A stretch of 64,000 bases of DNA from contig JAYKKI010000014.1 of the NCBI GenBank assembly GCA_039881145.1, positions 3,250,001 to 3,314,000 of the forward strand. The letters are read 5' to 3'. This DNA comes from Druceiella hillmani (lineage: Eukaryota; Arthropoda; Insecta; Lepidoptera; Hepialidae). The position numbers and the translations under genes are program-made. This document shows, in pieces, positions 39,350 to 51,030 of the stretch (within the stretch, counting starts at the first letter, position 1; every line of letters begins with the position of its first letter). Below the pieces are notes generated by a model. That model was not told the DNA's origin. It searched no databases and saw only the letters and a program-made list of their open reading frames with translations.

Positions 39350-39600
39350 CGTAAGCAGTGGCAAAACCCACACAAACCCTATTTCCGCTATTGTTTTTGA
39401 AACATATAAATGTTATTGGATGTTTCTAAGAATTAATCTTTGCTAATAGCCTATCTGAAGTTGTAATAGAACGAAACCTAGGTCGTGGTAAAGAACTTAA
39501 AGAAAGTAGAAATAATACTACATCACGTAGTTTCATTTAATTGTGAATAATGAATTTCTACAAAATTAACGCCAAATATATTTAATATTAGGAAATCGAT
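39350..39600 (+). repeat. R3 dispersed repeat, copy 2
   Basis: Full-looking copy: starts near GTAAGCAGTGGCAAAACC, has CGAAACCTAGGTCGTGG in the middle and ends with AATTAACGCCAAATATATT. Confidence 0.9.
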
Positions 39601-41716
39601 AGTTAAAAAATCATTTGTATGCTGACTACTAGTGTTGCTAGACGTAATTGCAACACAATCTAGCAATTTTCAGGGCATTTCCACACTCAACTTCATAACA
39701 ACAATTCATTGTATTATATTCACGCGGTGATTATTAATGTAAGCAAGGTCACGAATTCCTTAAAAATTAAGAAAAAAAATATTAATTCTGAACGATTAGA
39801 TGTGCTATAAAGATATAAATGCGCTCCTACTAAAGAACGCTAGTAGGCCAAATGCAAAAAAAAAACTGCTAAGTAATACGTCATTCATGTCAAGGATATA
39901 GTGATGTAATGCCGATCCCCAGTACTTAATCTAATATCGATATTGAATTTCATCGAATAATAAGGCAATTATTTTTAGGAACTTATTATTTATCAGCTCC
40001 CAGTGTGAACATAAGGAGACTTTATATATTTGTGAATGCCTTATAAAATATACATTCAATCCTCATGTTCTGAAAGACGAATTTCGAATGCCTTAAATAC
40101 CCGACCCAAATGATTAGCTTTTCTTGGTTGCCTCGCCAGTGCGATTTGTAATATTTAGTTTGGTTCAAAACCTAAAAAAAAATACGATGTGTTAAAGTAG
40201 TGATACTATACTACTCAGCTTCTAATGACCTGTCGATTTCTCAGCCCCTAGAAAAAATTGGATTATTTATAAAATTAATTCAAAAAATTCACCGCCTTAT
40301 CCTAAACTAAATTAAAACGATCTTGACTCATGTATTTATTTTTAAAAATGAACGTATATTTGATTTTAGATTGGATTTAATTTAACGTGTGCAACAAATT
40401 CGTGCCAGTGATTTGGGCCTATTCAGTTATTGACTAGAATAAATAAGTGGGTAATATTAATTAAAATCAATTTTAAATACATTTTCGCCCCCTAAGTATA
40501 CGTCACACTTCAAATAAATATTGATTTATTTACAAGACACACGTAATCAAAAATTTTCTAAGTAATGGCAATTAAAACAACTATTTGGATTATGTGACCC
40601 TATTAATATAAAGTTTTATTGAAATAAAATATAACTATACAGAAAATATAGAGTATTAAACGAATCGAACTCAAAACATATAATATTTCCATAATATCAG
40701 TTGTAAGACGGGAGTAAAGTGGAAAATCTTGAATTGTACAGCGGTCATTTATAAATGAACCAACAGCCTTACCAACACAGTAAGTAGAGGCATCTTCTCT
40801 TCCCATCATGTTTGTGCTCAGATCATATTTAGTACAAGTTTCTGATAGTTATTGAATATAGTACGTAAAAGAAAGTAAGTATAATGGATAAAATGACGTC
40901 CTCTCAAGAATGTTTATGTGCAACATAAACATTCACATAAATTACATAAAATTCACATACATTCACATAAAATTTTATCACTTTTTGCACCGAATATAAA
41001 GCGACAGTCAGCACCAGGGTGGTCGAGCTTCTATAATGGTATATATTAAACAATGACGTTTGTATTGAATTAAGTTTGTAATTACTGGACACTAAATAAA
41101 GTTTACAATTTACTTATTGAAAACATGCTATTCTTCGTATATAAATTCACATAACACATAAATTTAAAATTTACATATCCTTGACCCAACAGATATCAGT
41201 GTACTATAACTGTCCTTTAAGCATAATAAGTTTGTTATTAACCTGTCTATAGAAGATTCATAACTCCTGTATTTGGAAATAAAATTAAGCCTAATATTTA
41301 AATATATGTCCACCAATGATAGTTTTTATGAAATTAATCAAATGATTTCCATGAGTGATTGATGGAATAGATAGTCACATAGAGATTAAAAGTATTCTTT
41401 ACAATGGACAATCTCGTGAAAGGATTTACAAATTCTATTTTTTAAAATGTTTATGTAATGCACCTATTAAAATGATATAAGATCGTAACGTTTGCTTTGT
41501 TTTCGAAGATACAATCACAACCTTTGAAAAATTAGTAAACCAAGGTAAATAAAGATAATGGTCTATTTTTGTATCATATCGTGTAGCCATTTAAGCGGCG
41601 TCGTTAGTTTTGTTTAATTATCGATAGTAAATAAGCATATCGAAATGTTAGAAATCCCTAATTTGGGTAAAAGACTTTTGCGCTTACACATCTTTAATAT
41701 CGCCTGTGAAAATCAT
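39601..41716. other. A+T-rich DNA, no gene seen
   Basis: No protein family, repeat alignment or RNA gene was recognised apart from a 12-bp hairpin at 40,908-40,934 and locally repeated ACATTCACATAAA motifs at 40,925-40,975. Confidence 0.5.
40908..40934. repeat. Perfect short hairpin, 12-bp arms
   Basis: Arms 40,908-40,919 and 40,923-40,934, 3-base loop. Confidence 0.85.
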
Positions 41717-41773
41717 AGCCAAAACTACATATTGCAGCCAAAACTACATATTACAGCCAAAACTACATATCAC
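41717..41773 (+). repeat. Three tandem 19-bp units
   Basis: AGCCAAAACTACATATTGC is repeated three times with small changes at the unit ends. The open frame crossing it (41,645-41,902) reflects the repeat and is not evidence of a gene. Confidence 0.95.
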
Positions 41774-41879
41774 AGACGAATGGCATTTGTGCGTGGTAGT
41801 AGCCTCAACCCTCCCATCGTGCACTGTGGTGGTTGCGCGTCGATAACTTTAAAGGTGTGGAAGGTATGGGGGTTGAAAG

Positions 41880-42200
41880 TAGTTGATCTCAAAAATGTGT
41901 GACTCCCAATATAAGAGTATCAGTTTTTTCTAGACTTTTAAAAATTTGAAGAAATTTGTACAATGTCTTAAAACATTGCCTAGGTAAACATATTAGAAAA
42001 AAATGTCCACTCAATAAAGAAATCCATTGAGGACTTTTCAATGTTACACTCGATAATAAGTTCAAGGCACCATTATTTTCCGAGCCAGCAAATAAATTAA
42101 ATTCTGTCGTATTCTCTAAAGAAAATTCTAGATCTGTCTGGAAAAGCTGCCAAAACAATTTATTACGCATATTTTCGTAATCGGGTGACTTCACATATGA
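41880..42200 (+). repeat. R1-associated block
   Basis: Matches 6,990-7,190 in the same orientation, best from CCGAGCCAGCAAATAAATT to ACAATTTATTACGCAT. It is non-coding. Confidence 0.6.
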
Positions 42201-42699
42201 CTCATTACGTTAGAGTACCGCAGCAGATAGAAAATATTTATCTTTCATAAACTAGCAGTTATCTATTTAATTTGACACAGAAAAACTTATGCTGGAAAAC
42301 TTTTTGAGATCTAAATATTATAATTTTAATAATTTATAATAAAAAAATTAAGACCTTACCTTAACATACTGAAACATAAAATTTCGCATTTTAAACTCAT
42401 TTTTTTACAATTATTGTCACTAAATACTTAATTATTGTTACTCTGATGATAAATAATTTCAAAAAGATCTTGGTCAATATGCTGAAACGTAAAATTCGGT
42501 ATTTCACACTCTCGATTCATGGAAAATCAAAAATCTAATCTTGTGTGAACGTTGTGTCATTTGTAAATTGATATAACGCTACCTCAATTTCCATAACATA
42601 ATATCAACAGCAAAGTACTACAAATAACCAAGGGAAAAGATTATTTTCGCGAACTAGTTTTACACTATTCGTTCGTCAAGGTCTTATCAAGTACAAATC

Positions 42700-42900
42700 C
42701 AATCATTTACATTCATCCCCTGTGTTGAAATTTATCCAACCAAACAAAATGGTTATCGCTCACTTGCGTCCATACTTTTTGTTTCCCTCGACAATTCCAT
42801 CGGAGTGCCGGTCAATATTTTCATTACCGTCACCGATTAATTGTTTAAATACAATTTTCGTCACTCCACGAGCGCCAGAATTCATTGACTATTAGTGAAT
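42700..42900 (+). repeat. R5 fragment, third copy
   Basis: Matches 29,020-29,120 and 51,660-51,760, for example GGTCAATATTTTCATTACCG and AATTTTCGTCACTCC-type sequence. Confidence 0.7.
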
Positions 42901-42990
42901 CGTTGACTATTAGTCAGCGGTTGACTAAAAGTATGCAACTTAAAACTAAAAGTATGCAACTAAAAGTATGGAAGAATAACTTTTAGTCAT

Positions 42991-43022
42991 ATCCAACAGC
43001 ATATGTATAAATGCTGTTGGAT
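42991..43022. repeat. Perfect short hairpin, 12-bp arms
   Basis: Arms 42,991-43,002 and 43,011-43,022 with an 8-base loop, exactly at the left edge of an R3 copy. The right arm is R3 sequence and the left arm is its inverted copy. Confidence 0.85.
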
Positions 43023-43290
43023 GTTCCTAAGAGTTATTCTTTGCTAATATCCCACCTAAAGATGTTGGATATTATGAAACCTAGGTCGTGGTAAAGAACT
43101 TAAAGAAAGTAGAAATAATACTACATCACGTAGTTTCATTTAATTGTGAATAATGAATTTCTACAAAATTAACGCCAAATATATTCAATATATAAATAAA
43201 GTAGATATTACGTTGTTTCATTTAGTTGTGAATAAAAATTAAAGTGATAATGAATTTCTACGTAATTAAGGCCAAATATATTCAACACTG
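43003..43290 (+). repeat. R3 dispersed repeat, copy 3, with partial tandem duplication
   Basis: The R3 core is followed by a second, degenerate version of its right end (GTTTCATTTAGTTGTGAATA at about 43,214, then GCCAAATATATTCAAC again). Confidence 0.88.
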
Positions 43291-43870
43291 ATACAACTTT
43301 TAAAATAGGTACTAAAACATGACGGTCATTTAAATCACTTATTGTCTGAACCAGAAGGCCATATTTTTAATTTTTTTTTCTTTTAGTTTATATAAAACTT
43401 TTGACAAATATTTTATGTATTATATTCACTAATAAAAAATGTTTTCCGAACTACATTTTGTCACTTTTTCCAGAAGAAAAAATTGGAAAACTTTGAATAA
43501 ACCACAGTCATTAACGAATACTAAGTTTATAATTTTTTTTCCTCAATAATCCTAGGATCGAATCCATATTCTCTTAAGGAAAATCATATTCCATTTTCAA
43601 TAAATTCTAAATAAGATGACATTTTTCTTCATGCATTTTTTGTTCTCTGTAACAGCAGAACCACAAAGATAGTGAAAATAATATTTCATTTCTTTTATTT
43701 TCTCCTTTCCTATTTATCTTCAATGTCACATTTCCTTTGTGAGATTTGACAATCGTAATGATACTAGCCGGATATTAACTTGGGAAATATATCTCAAGAT
43801 TCTGTCTTTCTTATTATGAAAACTGTCCAATTTTTACACAACTTACTGTCATTTCAGATGAATTTTGCGT
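43291..43870. other. A+T-rich DNA, no gene seen
   Basis: No recognisable feature. Confidence 0.5.
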
Positions 43871-43882
43871 GTATATATATAC

Positions 43883-43940
<58 letters not shown>
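43871..43940. repeat. (TA)n microsatellite
   Basis: Dinucleotide repeat with CACA at its right edge, about 100 bp left of the DD41D transposase relic. Confidence 0.97.
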
Positions 43941-43945
<5 letters not shown>

Positions 43946-44041
43946 GAATATATAAACGAGGTATACAAATTTAAAATGAAAAAAATAGATAAAAATGAAG
44001 GAAATAGAAATGCATTTGTATTGAAATTAGCATAAAATTTA

Positions 44042-44690
44042 TTAGCATAAGTTAACCTTCATTCTAAAGCTAATTTTATGCCGTTTGTGTTTAAATATGG
44101 TTTCAAGCACATAAACGCCGCGGCTAGAATGAAGCACAATCTGGAAGTGCACTTTTTCGAGCAGTTGGGATCGTATATTGGCAATAACATAGCAAATGTT
44201 ATCTTCCAAGCAATCCAACGTCTGTGGTTTATCGGCATAGACTAGTAACTTCACATATTCCTACAAAAAATGATCCATACGTGTGATATCATACGATCGT
44301 GACCAATTAACAAGGGTATTACGCGAAATTATGCGCTCATGTAATGTTTCCTGCAATATATCGATTTTGTCGCGTTCTGCATGGCATGTGGCACGGTCTT
44401 GTTGGCATCAAAGCTCTTCAGCATTAGTTTCATTCAGTGGACGAACGGAAAAATCAGTAATAATGGATCTGAGGCGCTCTTCATTGACTGCAACTTTCTC
44501 GCCGGCATCATCTTTGAACAAATACGGGTCAGCGGTTCCACCAGTCCGTAAAGTACACCAAATAGTGACTGATTGTGTATGTAACGCCGTCTTTATAATG
44601 GCATATGGATTTTCTTCACTCCAGATCGGACAATTTTTTTTATTGACATAGCCATTCAACCAATAATGAGCATCATCAATGAACAAATTA
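44042..44690 (-). pseudogene. DD41D-type mariner-superfamily transposase, C-terminal two thirds
   Basis: One uninterrupted register on the minus strand, broken only by TGA (44,408-44,410) and TAG (44,261-44,263), reads as an arthropod Tc1/mariner-superfamily transposase. FIDDAHYWLNGYVNKKN holds the first catalytic aspartate, and IWSEENPY, VTIWCTL and FKDDAG follow. CQQDRATCHA holds the second, and WSRSYDITRMDHFL the third. YADKPQTLD and LEKV...SSRG close the protein. All three catalytic Asp are retained. Forty residues lie between the second and third; the usual W-P-P-R-S is one residue short here, so 41 is the likely ancestral spacing. The N-terminal helix-turn-helix part is missing, and at 44,690 the sequence switches to an inverted copy of the C-terminus. 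Only two stops and no frameshift suggest fairly recent decay. Confidence 0.88.
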
Positions 44691-44760
44691 TTGCTCGAAA
44701 AAGTGGTTCAGAATTATACTTCCAAATTGTGCTTCATTCGAGCCAGTCGCGGTGCCCTTA
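44683..44760 (+). pseudogene. Inverted C-terminal fragment of the same transposase
   Basis: The plus-strand frame LLLEKVVQNYTSKLCFIRAS (44,685-44,745), continuing RG, matches the end of the family's transposase. It is a reverse-oriented counterpart of minus-strand 44,190-44,110. The two pieces meet head to head with no spacer, so the element's own tail replaces its N-terminal half. Confidence 0.75.
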
Positions 44761-44853
44761 CGCCATGGTATTCAGTCATGGCCATTACCATGATTGTTAT
44801 GTCTTATTTTTCCTTTTATAGTTGTGAACCCTTAAAAAACCCGTTACAAATAT

Positions 44854-44860
<7 letters not shown>

Positions 44861-44908
<48 letters not shown>

Positions 44909-44912
44909 TATA
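44861..44912. repeat. (TA)n microsatellite
   Basis: Second (TA)n block, about 100 bp right of the transposase relic. Tc1/mariner elements insert at TA, so the bracketing is suggestive. Confidence 0.97.
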
Positions 44913-45669
44913 CGCGAGCAAGTTCTGTACAAATTTAACGGTTCAACATCGAAATAATCGCCAACTTATAATAAAAGTACGCTAATGATACATCGTTAAA
45001 AATAACTTTGAAGTACGCATGTTGCCATTTTTATGTACATCATTTTTATTTAGTCACTTACACTGTATTTCACCTTGCGTTCATTGCATAAGATACTTTA
45101 TTATTTTTTACTTGATTATACATCGTAGCACTGTTCCTTTAAAAAATGATGTTCTAAACTCCACTTTAAACGTGCTAATAAACGAAAATTTCGACGATAA
45201 GCCGATTAATAATTAAGTACTTTGTCTCGAGTGGCGTAGATAAGTACGCCATCTAATATAATGACGTACAACAAAATAACCACTAATTAAATTTCTGAAA
45301 AAGCTGACCTATGTGGAGCTGTATTCCAAATTAATTCAAACTGCCACACAAAAATTTATTTTTGGGTAACTTAATTGCAAATCACTTCTGCCTTGTTGAA
45401 TAGTTCTCATTATTGTTTTTCCATAACAATTATATGCAGCATAGGTAATCAAAAACTCTACGTACAAAAAGTGGTACTTGACATCGGAAGTATTGTTCTA
45501 ATATTCATTAGGTAGCTTTATATCAATTACTTATTTACAAGTTCATCCTTTAATATGATCCTCGTTTTTAACATATCCATTCAAATGTATATATAGTTTC
45601 GCGGGAAAAATTAAATTTGTTTTGAATTATACATAAAATGTAAATAAATTATTAACTTGAACAGACGTT
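44913..45669. other. A+T-rich DNA, no gene seen
   Basis: The frame at 45,019-45,216 has no recognisable family. Nothing else stands out. Confidence 0.5.
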
Positions 45670-45835
45670 TTCAAATATTGAATATATTTGACGTTAATTT
45701 TGTAGAAATTAATTATTCACAATTAAATGAAACTCCGTGATGTAGTATTATTTCTACTTTCTTTAAATTCTTTACCACGACCTAGGTTTCGTTGTATTAC
45801 AACATAATATTAACGTCTTCAAGTGGGCTATAAAT
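45670..45835 (-). repeat. R3 dispersed repeat, copy 4 (inverted)
   Basis: Reverse complement of the R3 core: CCACGACCTAGGTTTCG at 45,774-45,790 and the right end at 45,685-45,700. Confidence 0.9.
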
Positions 45836-46511
45836 AAAACTTCAGAGATCTTCCTACATACAGTTTTAAATAGTAGTTCAAGTGAATAATTTATTTACAT
45901 TATATGAATAATTTAAGTTAAATATTTGCCCTACGAAGCTACATATACTATATTATTTTTAAAATATTTTACTTAACCAATTTATGGCATTTTAAATAAT
46001 CTTACGAATGACCAAATGTATGAAAGGATTTCAGAGACAAACTATTTTGTTTAAATCATTTTCTAATGTACACGTACAATGTACAATATAAATAAAATTT
46101 TGTGTTTGCAATCGATTAAAATATAACGTATCCTAGGAAAATAAAAGGGATGAGTAAAAAATATGTAAACCTAGGCTAGTCCATATATAAATAATACATT
46201 GATAAACGCGAACGCAAATTAACTAAATATATACTAAATATGACTAGGAAATTTAAGCAGAAAAAATTGATGGTAACTTCCACATACATATTTGTATTTT
46301 CTTGTTTTCTGAAAAATATTTTCATCCACGTTCAGCTGTTTGATTTATCTGATATGTAATTTAGTGGCAAGTATTGGCCAGATTCTGATGATGGAGCAGG
46401 AATATTGTGACTGGAAGTCCTTAATAGTAAAAGTGTACTTATAGAGTTCGTATTCGTTTAAATTATATTAAGTTTAGCATGAAAATAACAAACTAAAATG
46501 GTATAATCAAA
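45836..46511. other. A+T-rich DNA, no gene seen
   Basis: No recognisable feature. Confidence 0.5.
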
Positions 46512-46672
46512 GGTATGGAACAAATAGAATGTTAATAGGAAGGTAGGTAAATTTGTACAGGTATATAAAAAGGCACGAAGCAACTAGAAAATTAGTAGGC
46601 AGGTAAGTATGTACAAATTTTTACGAACGCAAGAAATGACTAGGATTTTAGTAGGTTGATAGGTATGTACGT
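46512..46672 (+). repeat. Degenerate minisatellite, about 55-bp period, left block
   Basis: Three units built around a CAACTAGAAAATTAGTAGG-type segment followed by AGGTAAGTATGTAC-type sequence. A related block lies at 49,268-49,420, on the other side of LINE copy 2. Confidence 0.75.
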
Positions 46673-47020
46673 AAAGGTGTTTACAGATGCGGCACCAACC
46701 TAAACACTGATAACCAAGGCTTGCCTACATTAAAACATATTGTGCAAGAATACTCTAATCGATAAAAAATCGTCTGTGGAAGCTTTACATAACAAAATGT
46801 GTGAACGAATACACTTACAAGTAACACATATGTGCAAGTATATTAATATAACGCGTAACAAACAAATTTAAATGTCATACGTGAGTCTCTCTCTATCTGC
46901 TCTCTTCCGTGCTTAAGATGAAAGAACATTACCACTATCATTAATTATGTGATAGTTGCAAAATGACACGAGAAAGAGGCTTAACGTTCATAAGCGACTA
47001 AACTAATAAACTGATGCTTA
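46673..47020. other. A+T-rich DNA, no gene seen
   Basis: No recognisable feature. Confidence 0.5.
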
Positions 47021-47083
47021 CGAACTTCAGTTATTTTGTCAATTGTAGAGTTCGAACTTCAGTTATTTTGTCAATTGTAGAGT
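47021..47083 (+). repeat. Tandem duplication, 32-bp unit
   Basis: CGAACTTCAGTTATTTTGTC with its continuation occurs twice in immediate succession, almost without change. Confidence 0.95.
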
Positions 47084-47317
47084 AAGTGTAGAAATATGTT
47101 TTGCAATGTTAATTATTGTTATCGAAAATGAGTTCGGGTAACGATATTCTGTTCTGTGAGTAATTAAAATGTGTCAATCATTTAATGGGAAAATTAAAAT
47201 GAACTCATTAAATATGCCAAAATATAACTGGTAACATTTTTGTTAAATTAAAAAAAAATTAGTTTAATCGAACTATACTCCTGCCTCCTTAATATTTTAT
47301 TCATTTCAAACTTTAAC

Positions 47318-49195
47318 GTACATATGATAAATACATTTGGCAGACTTATTGCTACATGAGCAATATCTTCCAGTCAACCACATTATTAAATATGAACATT
47401 TTGTGAAAGACTATAAGACAATAACTACATTAAATAAAAAATACAAAAAAGAGGAAAATAATTATTAGTTTTAAATCTTGTTATTGTTGATAACAAGGAA
47501 AGGAGAGCAAAATGGAATTAAGGAGGATGAGATTAGGGGGTTATGAGAGGAAGGAATTTTTCAGACGGTCTTTAAACACATTTATAGAGGACGAGTTTTT
47601 GGTATCCAGATCCAGTCTATTCTTTGGAATAGACTGGATCTGGATAAAAAGGCTTGAGCAGCGAAGAAGTTTTCGTAAAAGGGAGACCGAGGTGGTTTTC
47701 AGAGCGTAGCTCTATACCGTGTGCATACAAGTAACTAAATCTGCTTCTAATAGAAATAAAGGATACACAAATTTTGAAGCCGGTATATTTTGTTTGGCTA
47801 TTCTCAGCAAGGTCTGGGTTACATACGTTTTCCGTAGTCGTACATACATTTCCGTAGTAGTAGGTGACAATAAAAGTGTATTGTAGAAGTAAGCTTTCAT
47901 TTGAATATCTTGAAAAAATTGAAGATGCATTAAAGACTGCATGCTTCTGAAGATATGACGACTATCCTCGTTTACTTGAGGTTGGTAGCCAATATTTGAT
48001 CGATCAGCAGACCCAAGACTTAAATAACTGGCTTAAATGAATTGTTGTATCATTTAATATTAAAAATGGCATATCTGATAGCCTAAATATGGAAAGCAAT
48101 CTTTGGCTACCAATTATGATAGCTTGGAACTTAACTGGATTAACTTACAAATCCATTTTATTAGTCCATTGACCGATTGAAGCGAGGTCCCATTAAGGTT
48201 ATTTATGACGTTTGCAAAAAGTTTACATCAGTAAGGGCACACGTTTTTAGGTATTCAGCGTAAAGATAATAATTACTGTGTATATTCTAAATAACTTCCT
48301 CAATATTGGAAAAAAAATTCAGAAAGAACCCCTCCTTTAGGCACACAAGATAAGCCTGTCCATTTAGAAAATGCATCTGAAGACTTCATAGATTGTCGGC
48401 ATCCGTATGGATATAAGCGAAACAATTGTGATGAGTATTGAAACATTAAAATACTTTAAACAAGCTATCAAAATATCAAAGTCAACCGAGTTGAATGCAC
48501 TACTGAGATGAAAAAACACAAGTATTGTGAGTTTAGTGTTATTCATGGCTAAACGTGTCTCATCTGTGATCTTCAATAACTCTGTCGAGGTATTATGACC
48601 GGTTTGAAACCAGATTAAACACATTTTTCACAATTTTCAAGCATTATAATATCAAATAAGTTGGGCAGGACTGTCCACTCAAAGACTCTCAATAGAAGTG
48701 GTAGTACGAAAATGGGTCGAAAGTCTTTAGGATGTACAGGCGACAATGTCTTTGTCAGTTGTCAGAAATGTATTAAACACGACAGTAATAGCAGGGATTA
48801 CAACTTCTAAGATAAATCTAAGTACTTTATTAGATAGTCCATCGAATTCAATAGAACTTTTTTCATTGCTGATTCGTGGGTTAAGCGAAGAAAGAATTCA
48901 AAATAGAGAGTCAAAAGAGGTCAAACTGGAAATGGGCATCATAATACAAAAATATTGGCGTGTGGAAGTGGAGATGTAATGCTTTTTGGTATTTCTACAT
49001 ATTTGTAAACATTTACTCCTAAACGCTCTAAATGTCTACCATATTGAAGAACTGGCTTTTGCTTAAAATCGGACGTTGGCTTAATCACGCTTAGCCATAA
49101 CTTTTTTATAGAGTCATTAAGCCATGGAGCTTTACTAACCGTTTTTGCGACCTGGCTTTGGAAAATTACTTCTACATACTAAAATTTCTTATACT
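47318..49195 (-). mobile_element. LINE copy 2, 5'-truncated and decayed
   Basis: The same family as the element at 21,960-25,290. The 3' end matches at 47,330-47,385 (CTTATTGCTACATGAGCAAT). Coding matches continue leftwards in the element up to about 49,195, equivalent to about 24,190 of the first copy. The endonuclease part is missing. A short minus-strand frame at 48,364-48,624 retains the HNTSTE and SSAFNSVDFDIL region. The usual catalytic Asp before LSSAF is His here (FFHLSSAF), besides many stops and frameshifts. It is clearly older or more damaged than the first copy. Confidence 0.85.
47603..47646. repeat. Perfect hairpin, 20-bp arms, inside LINE copy 2
   Basis: Arms 47,603-47,622 and 47,627-47,646, 4-base loop. 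The equivalent place in LINE copy 1 (about 22,278-22,330) has only the left-arm sequence, so the right arm is an inverted insertion of about 22 bases. Confidence 0.93.
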
Positions 49196-49267
49196 TTAGA
49201 ATCGATGGGCTTGCCTTATTTTAAAATGTAAGTCGCGCTACTGCGTATATAGAATATTGCATATTTT

Positions 49268-49420
49268 TAAACATGAAGCAATTAGGATATTCAGTACTTT
49301 TGCAGGTAAGTATTTATAGGTATATACGAAGGCATGAAGCAATTAGAAAATTAAATAGGTATGCATATAAAGGCAAATAAGTATAAACAAATATGAGAAG
49401 CACTGGTTATTGTGAAGCTA
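49268..49420 (+). repeat. Degenerate minisatellite, right block
   Basis: Two or three units with CATGAAGCAATTAGAAAATT and AGGTATATACGAAGG-type segments, related to 46,512-46,672. Confidence 0.7.
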
Positions 49421-50579
49421 AGAGAGGAAAAGGTTATTGATATATAGGTATGTGAAGACGTGTGTATATGTGTGAGCGCACTTTTGTATGTGGTTGCTTG
49501 TTTGTGTATGTATATTCATAAGCAGGCACGTATTCAGGTATTCAAGAATATATTCATGTTCAATAAATGGCGTGAAAGCTTGTTTCGGTTTCAACAAGTA
49601 TGATACCATTGAATTCATTGTAAATATGATACCATTGAATTGATTGTTTTGTAACATTCTGGGTAACAAGGAATATTAGGAGCATTAAAAATCGAAAAAT
49701 ATACCTTTTACCAACAAAAATTAACCGATTTCAAAAAATCTTTTAATAGGAGATGCATATATAAAACGTTGGAACTTTCGCAGTTTAATGTTATTTTCAA
49801 ACATAAATAGATTTCGAAAATATTACTAGTGCTAAAGATTTTTGCAGTTGGTTCCAAGTTAAATGCACGCTTAAGAACTATATATAGGTGTTTGAGAGAG
49901 TACAAAAAGGGCCCTTCGAAGGTCCCCTAATAGTATCCCATGTCTACAATCACAGCGCTTCCACCAAAATGGTTAAGTACTCTCCCTACTCAATGAGACA
50001 TTTTATAACTCCACTTTTTCGAAGACCCTTAGTGGAAGCTCTAAATGACTCAAAAATTGGTCCATTCTCAACCAAGTCTCGGTATTAAGGCCCTGATATT
50101 AAGGCGCATGCTCTCTATCAAAACGCGCATCGTCGATAACGTTTCTGTAAAAAATCGTAATGTAAAAATGTAAGCTATCTATTATTGCAATATTTAAATA
50201 TTTATACGGAAATTGTGGAAGGGAAAAATCGAATGCCCAATTTTTTTAACTTTATGTATTGTGTGGAATTATTTTCTGCTTGTGAATTTTTCAACTTTAT
50301 TTATCATTTGAAAAGACGTTATAACAAGGATCTCCAAAATATATTTTCATGTTTGATATTTTTCCATAATATTAAGTATTATATTTTCAGACATGCTAGA
50401 AAACGTGCACAATTGAAACCTCCCTCACCTCTTCTTTAAATTATAAATATAAAATTAAAAAAATATTAGATTTCCAGGAATTTCCTTAAAGTCTACAGAA
50501 AAATTACAGAAATAAGTCTGTATCCCATCATTTTTCAAAAATTCATAAAATTCTACGCCTCTGAAAGGTATACTTTATG
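49421..50579. other. Non-coding DNA, no gene recognised
   Basis: A slightly more G+C-rich patch at 49,890-50,090 is open on the plus strand but resembles no family. The sentence-like duplication GATACCATTGAATT occurs at 49,601 and 49,628. Nothing else was seen. Confidence 0.45.
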
Positions 50580-50694
50580 TCTACCTAACAGTGTACGGAA
50601 TTCTTATAATGTAACGTAGTGTAGAACATCTGCACATAACAAGCTTTTATAAAATCCAATGCCTAACTACAAACTATCCACGGCTCCCACTCTA

Positions 50695-50885
50695 ATTGCG
50701 AAATCTACCAGCAAAACTTTATCGCTTCTACATGGTGTTGACAGCGATCCTCAAGTGAGCTCATGATAATTGCATTATTACATCGTAGCCCCACCTACAG
50801 GCTGGTCTACGCTCCCGTGCATCGTAGCTATAGGCGCTACGATTCTTCATTTTAGTGTGCGAACGTAGCTCTACAGTATTCAAAA
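50695..50885 (+). repeat. R4 subrepeat, copy 3
   Basis: ATCGCTTCTACATGGTGTTG through GGCGCTACGATTC, aligned with 25,905-26,100. Confidence 0.65.
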
Positions 50886-51020
50886 TAGGTACGTAATTAT
50901 AAAATCAGATAAATATTTTGCATTTGTAGGAAAAATTGAAAAGTGGTAAAATGAAAAAATGCATATTTAATAACCTGGATTGATATAAAAAAGAATCTTA
51001 AAGAATGAAAAGCGCTCTTT

Positions 51021-51030
51021 TCAGCATTTT
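51021..51030. other. Apparent empty target site of the RTE-type LINE
   Basis: A single TCAGCATTTT lies between sequences that match the left (26,250-26,260) and right (27,225-27,265) flanks of the LINE insertion in the other R5 copy. Confidence 0.7.

Noticed and set aside
41717..41773. Possible CRISPR-like repeat array
   Set aside because: Units are directly adjacent with no spacers; a plain 19-bp tandem repeat.
44283..44651. 122-codon plus-strand frame
   Set aside because: Antisense shadow of the DD41D transposase, which has catalytic motifs on the minus strand.
49888..50088. 66-codon plus-strand frame in a G+C-richer patch
   Set aside because: Amino-acid composition is plausible but no domain, start context or second copy supports it.
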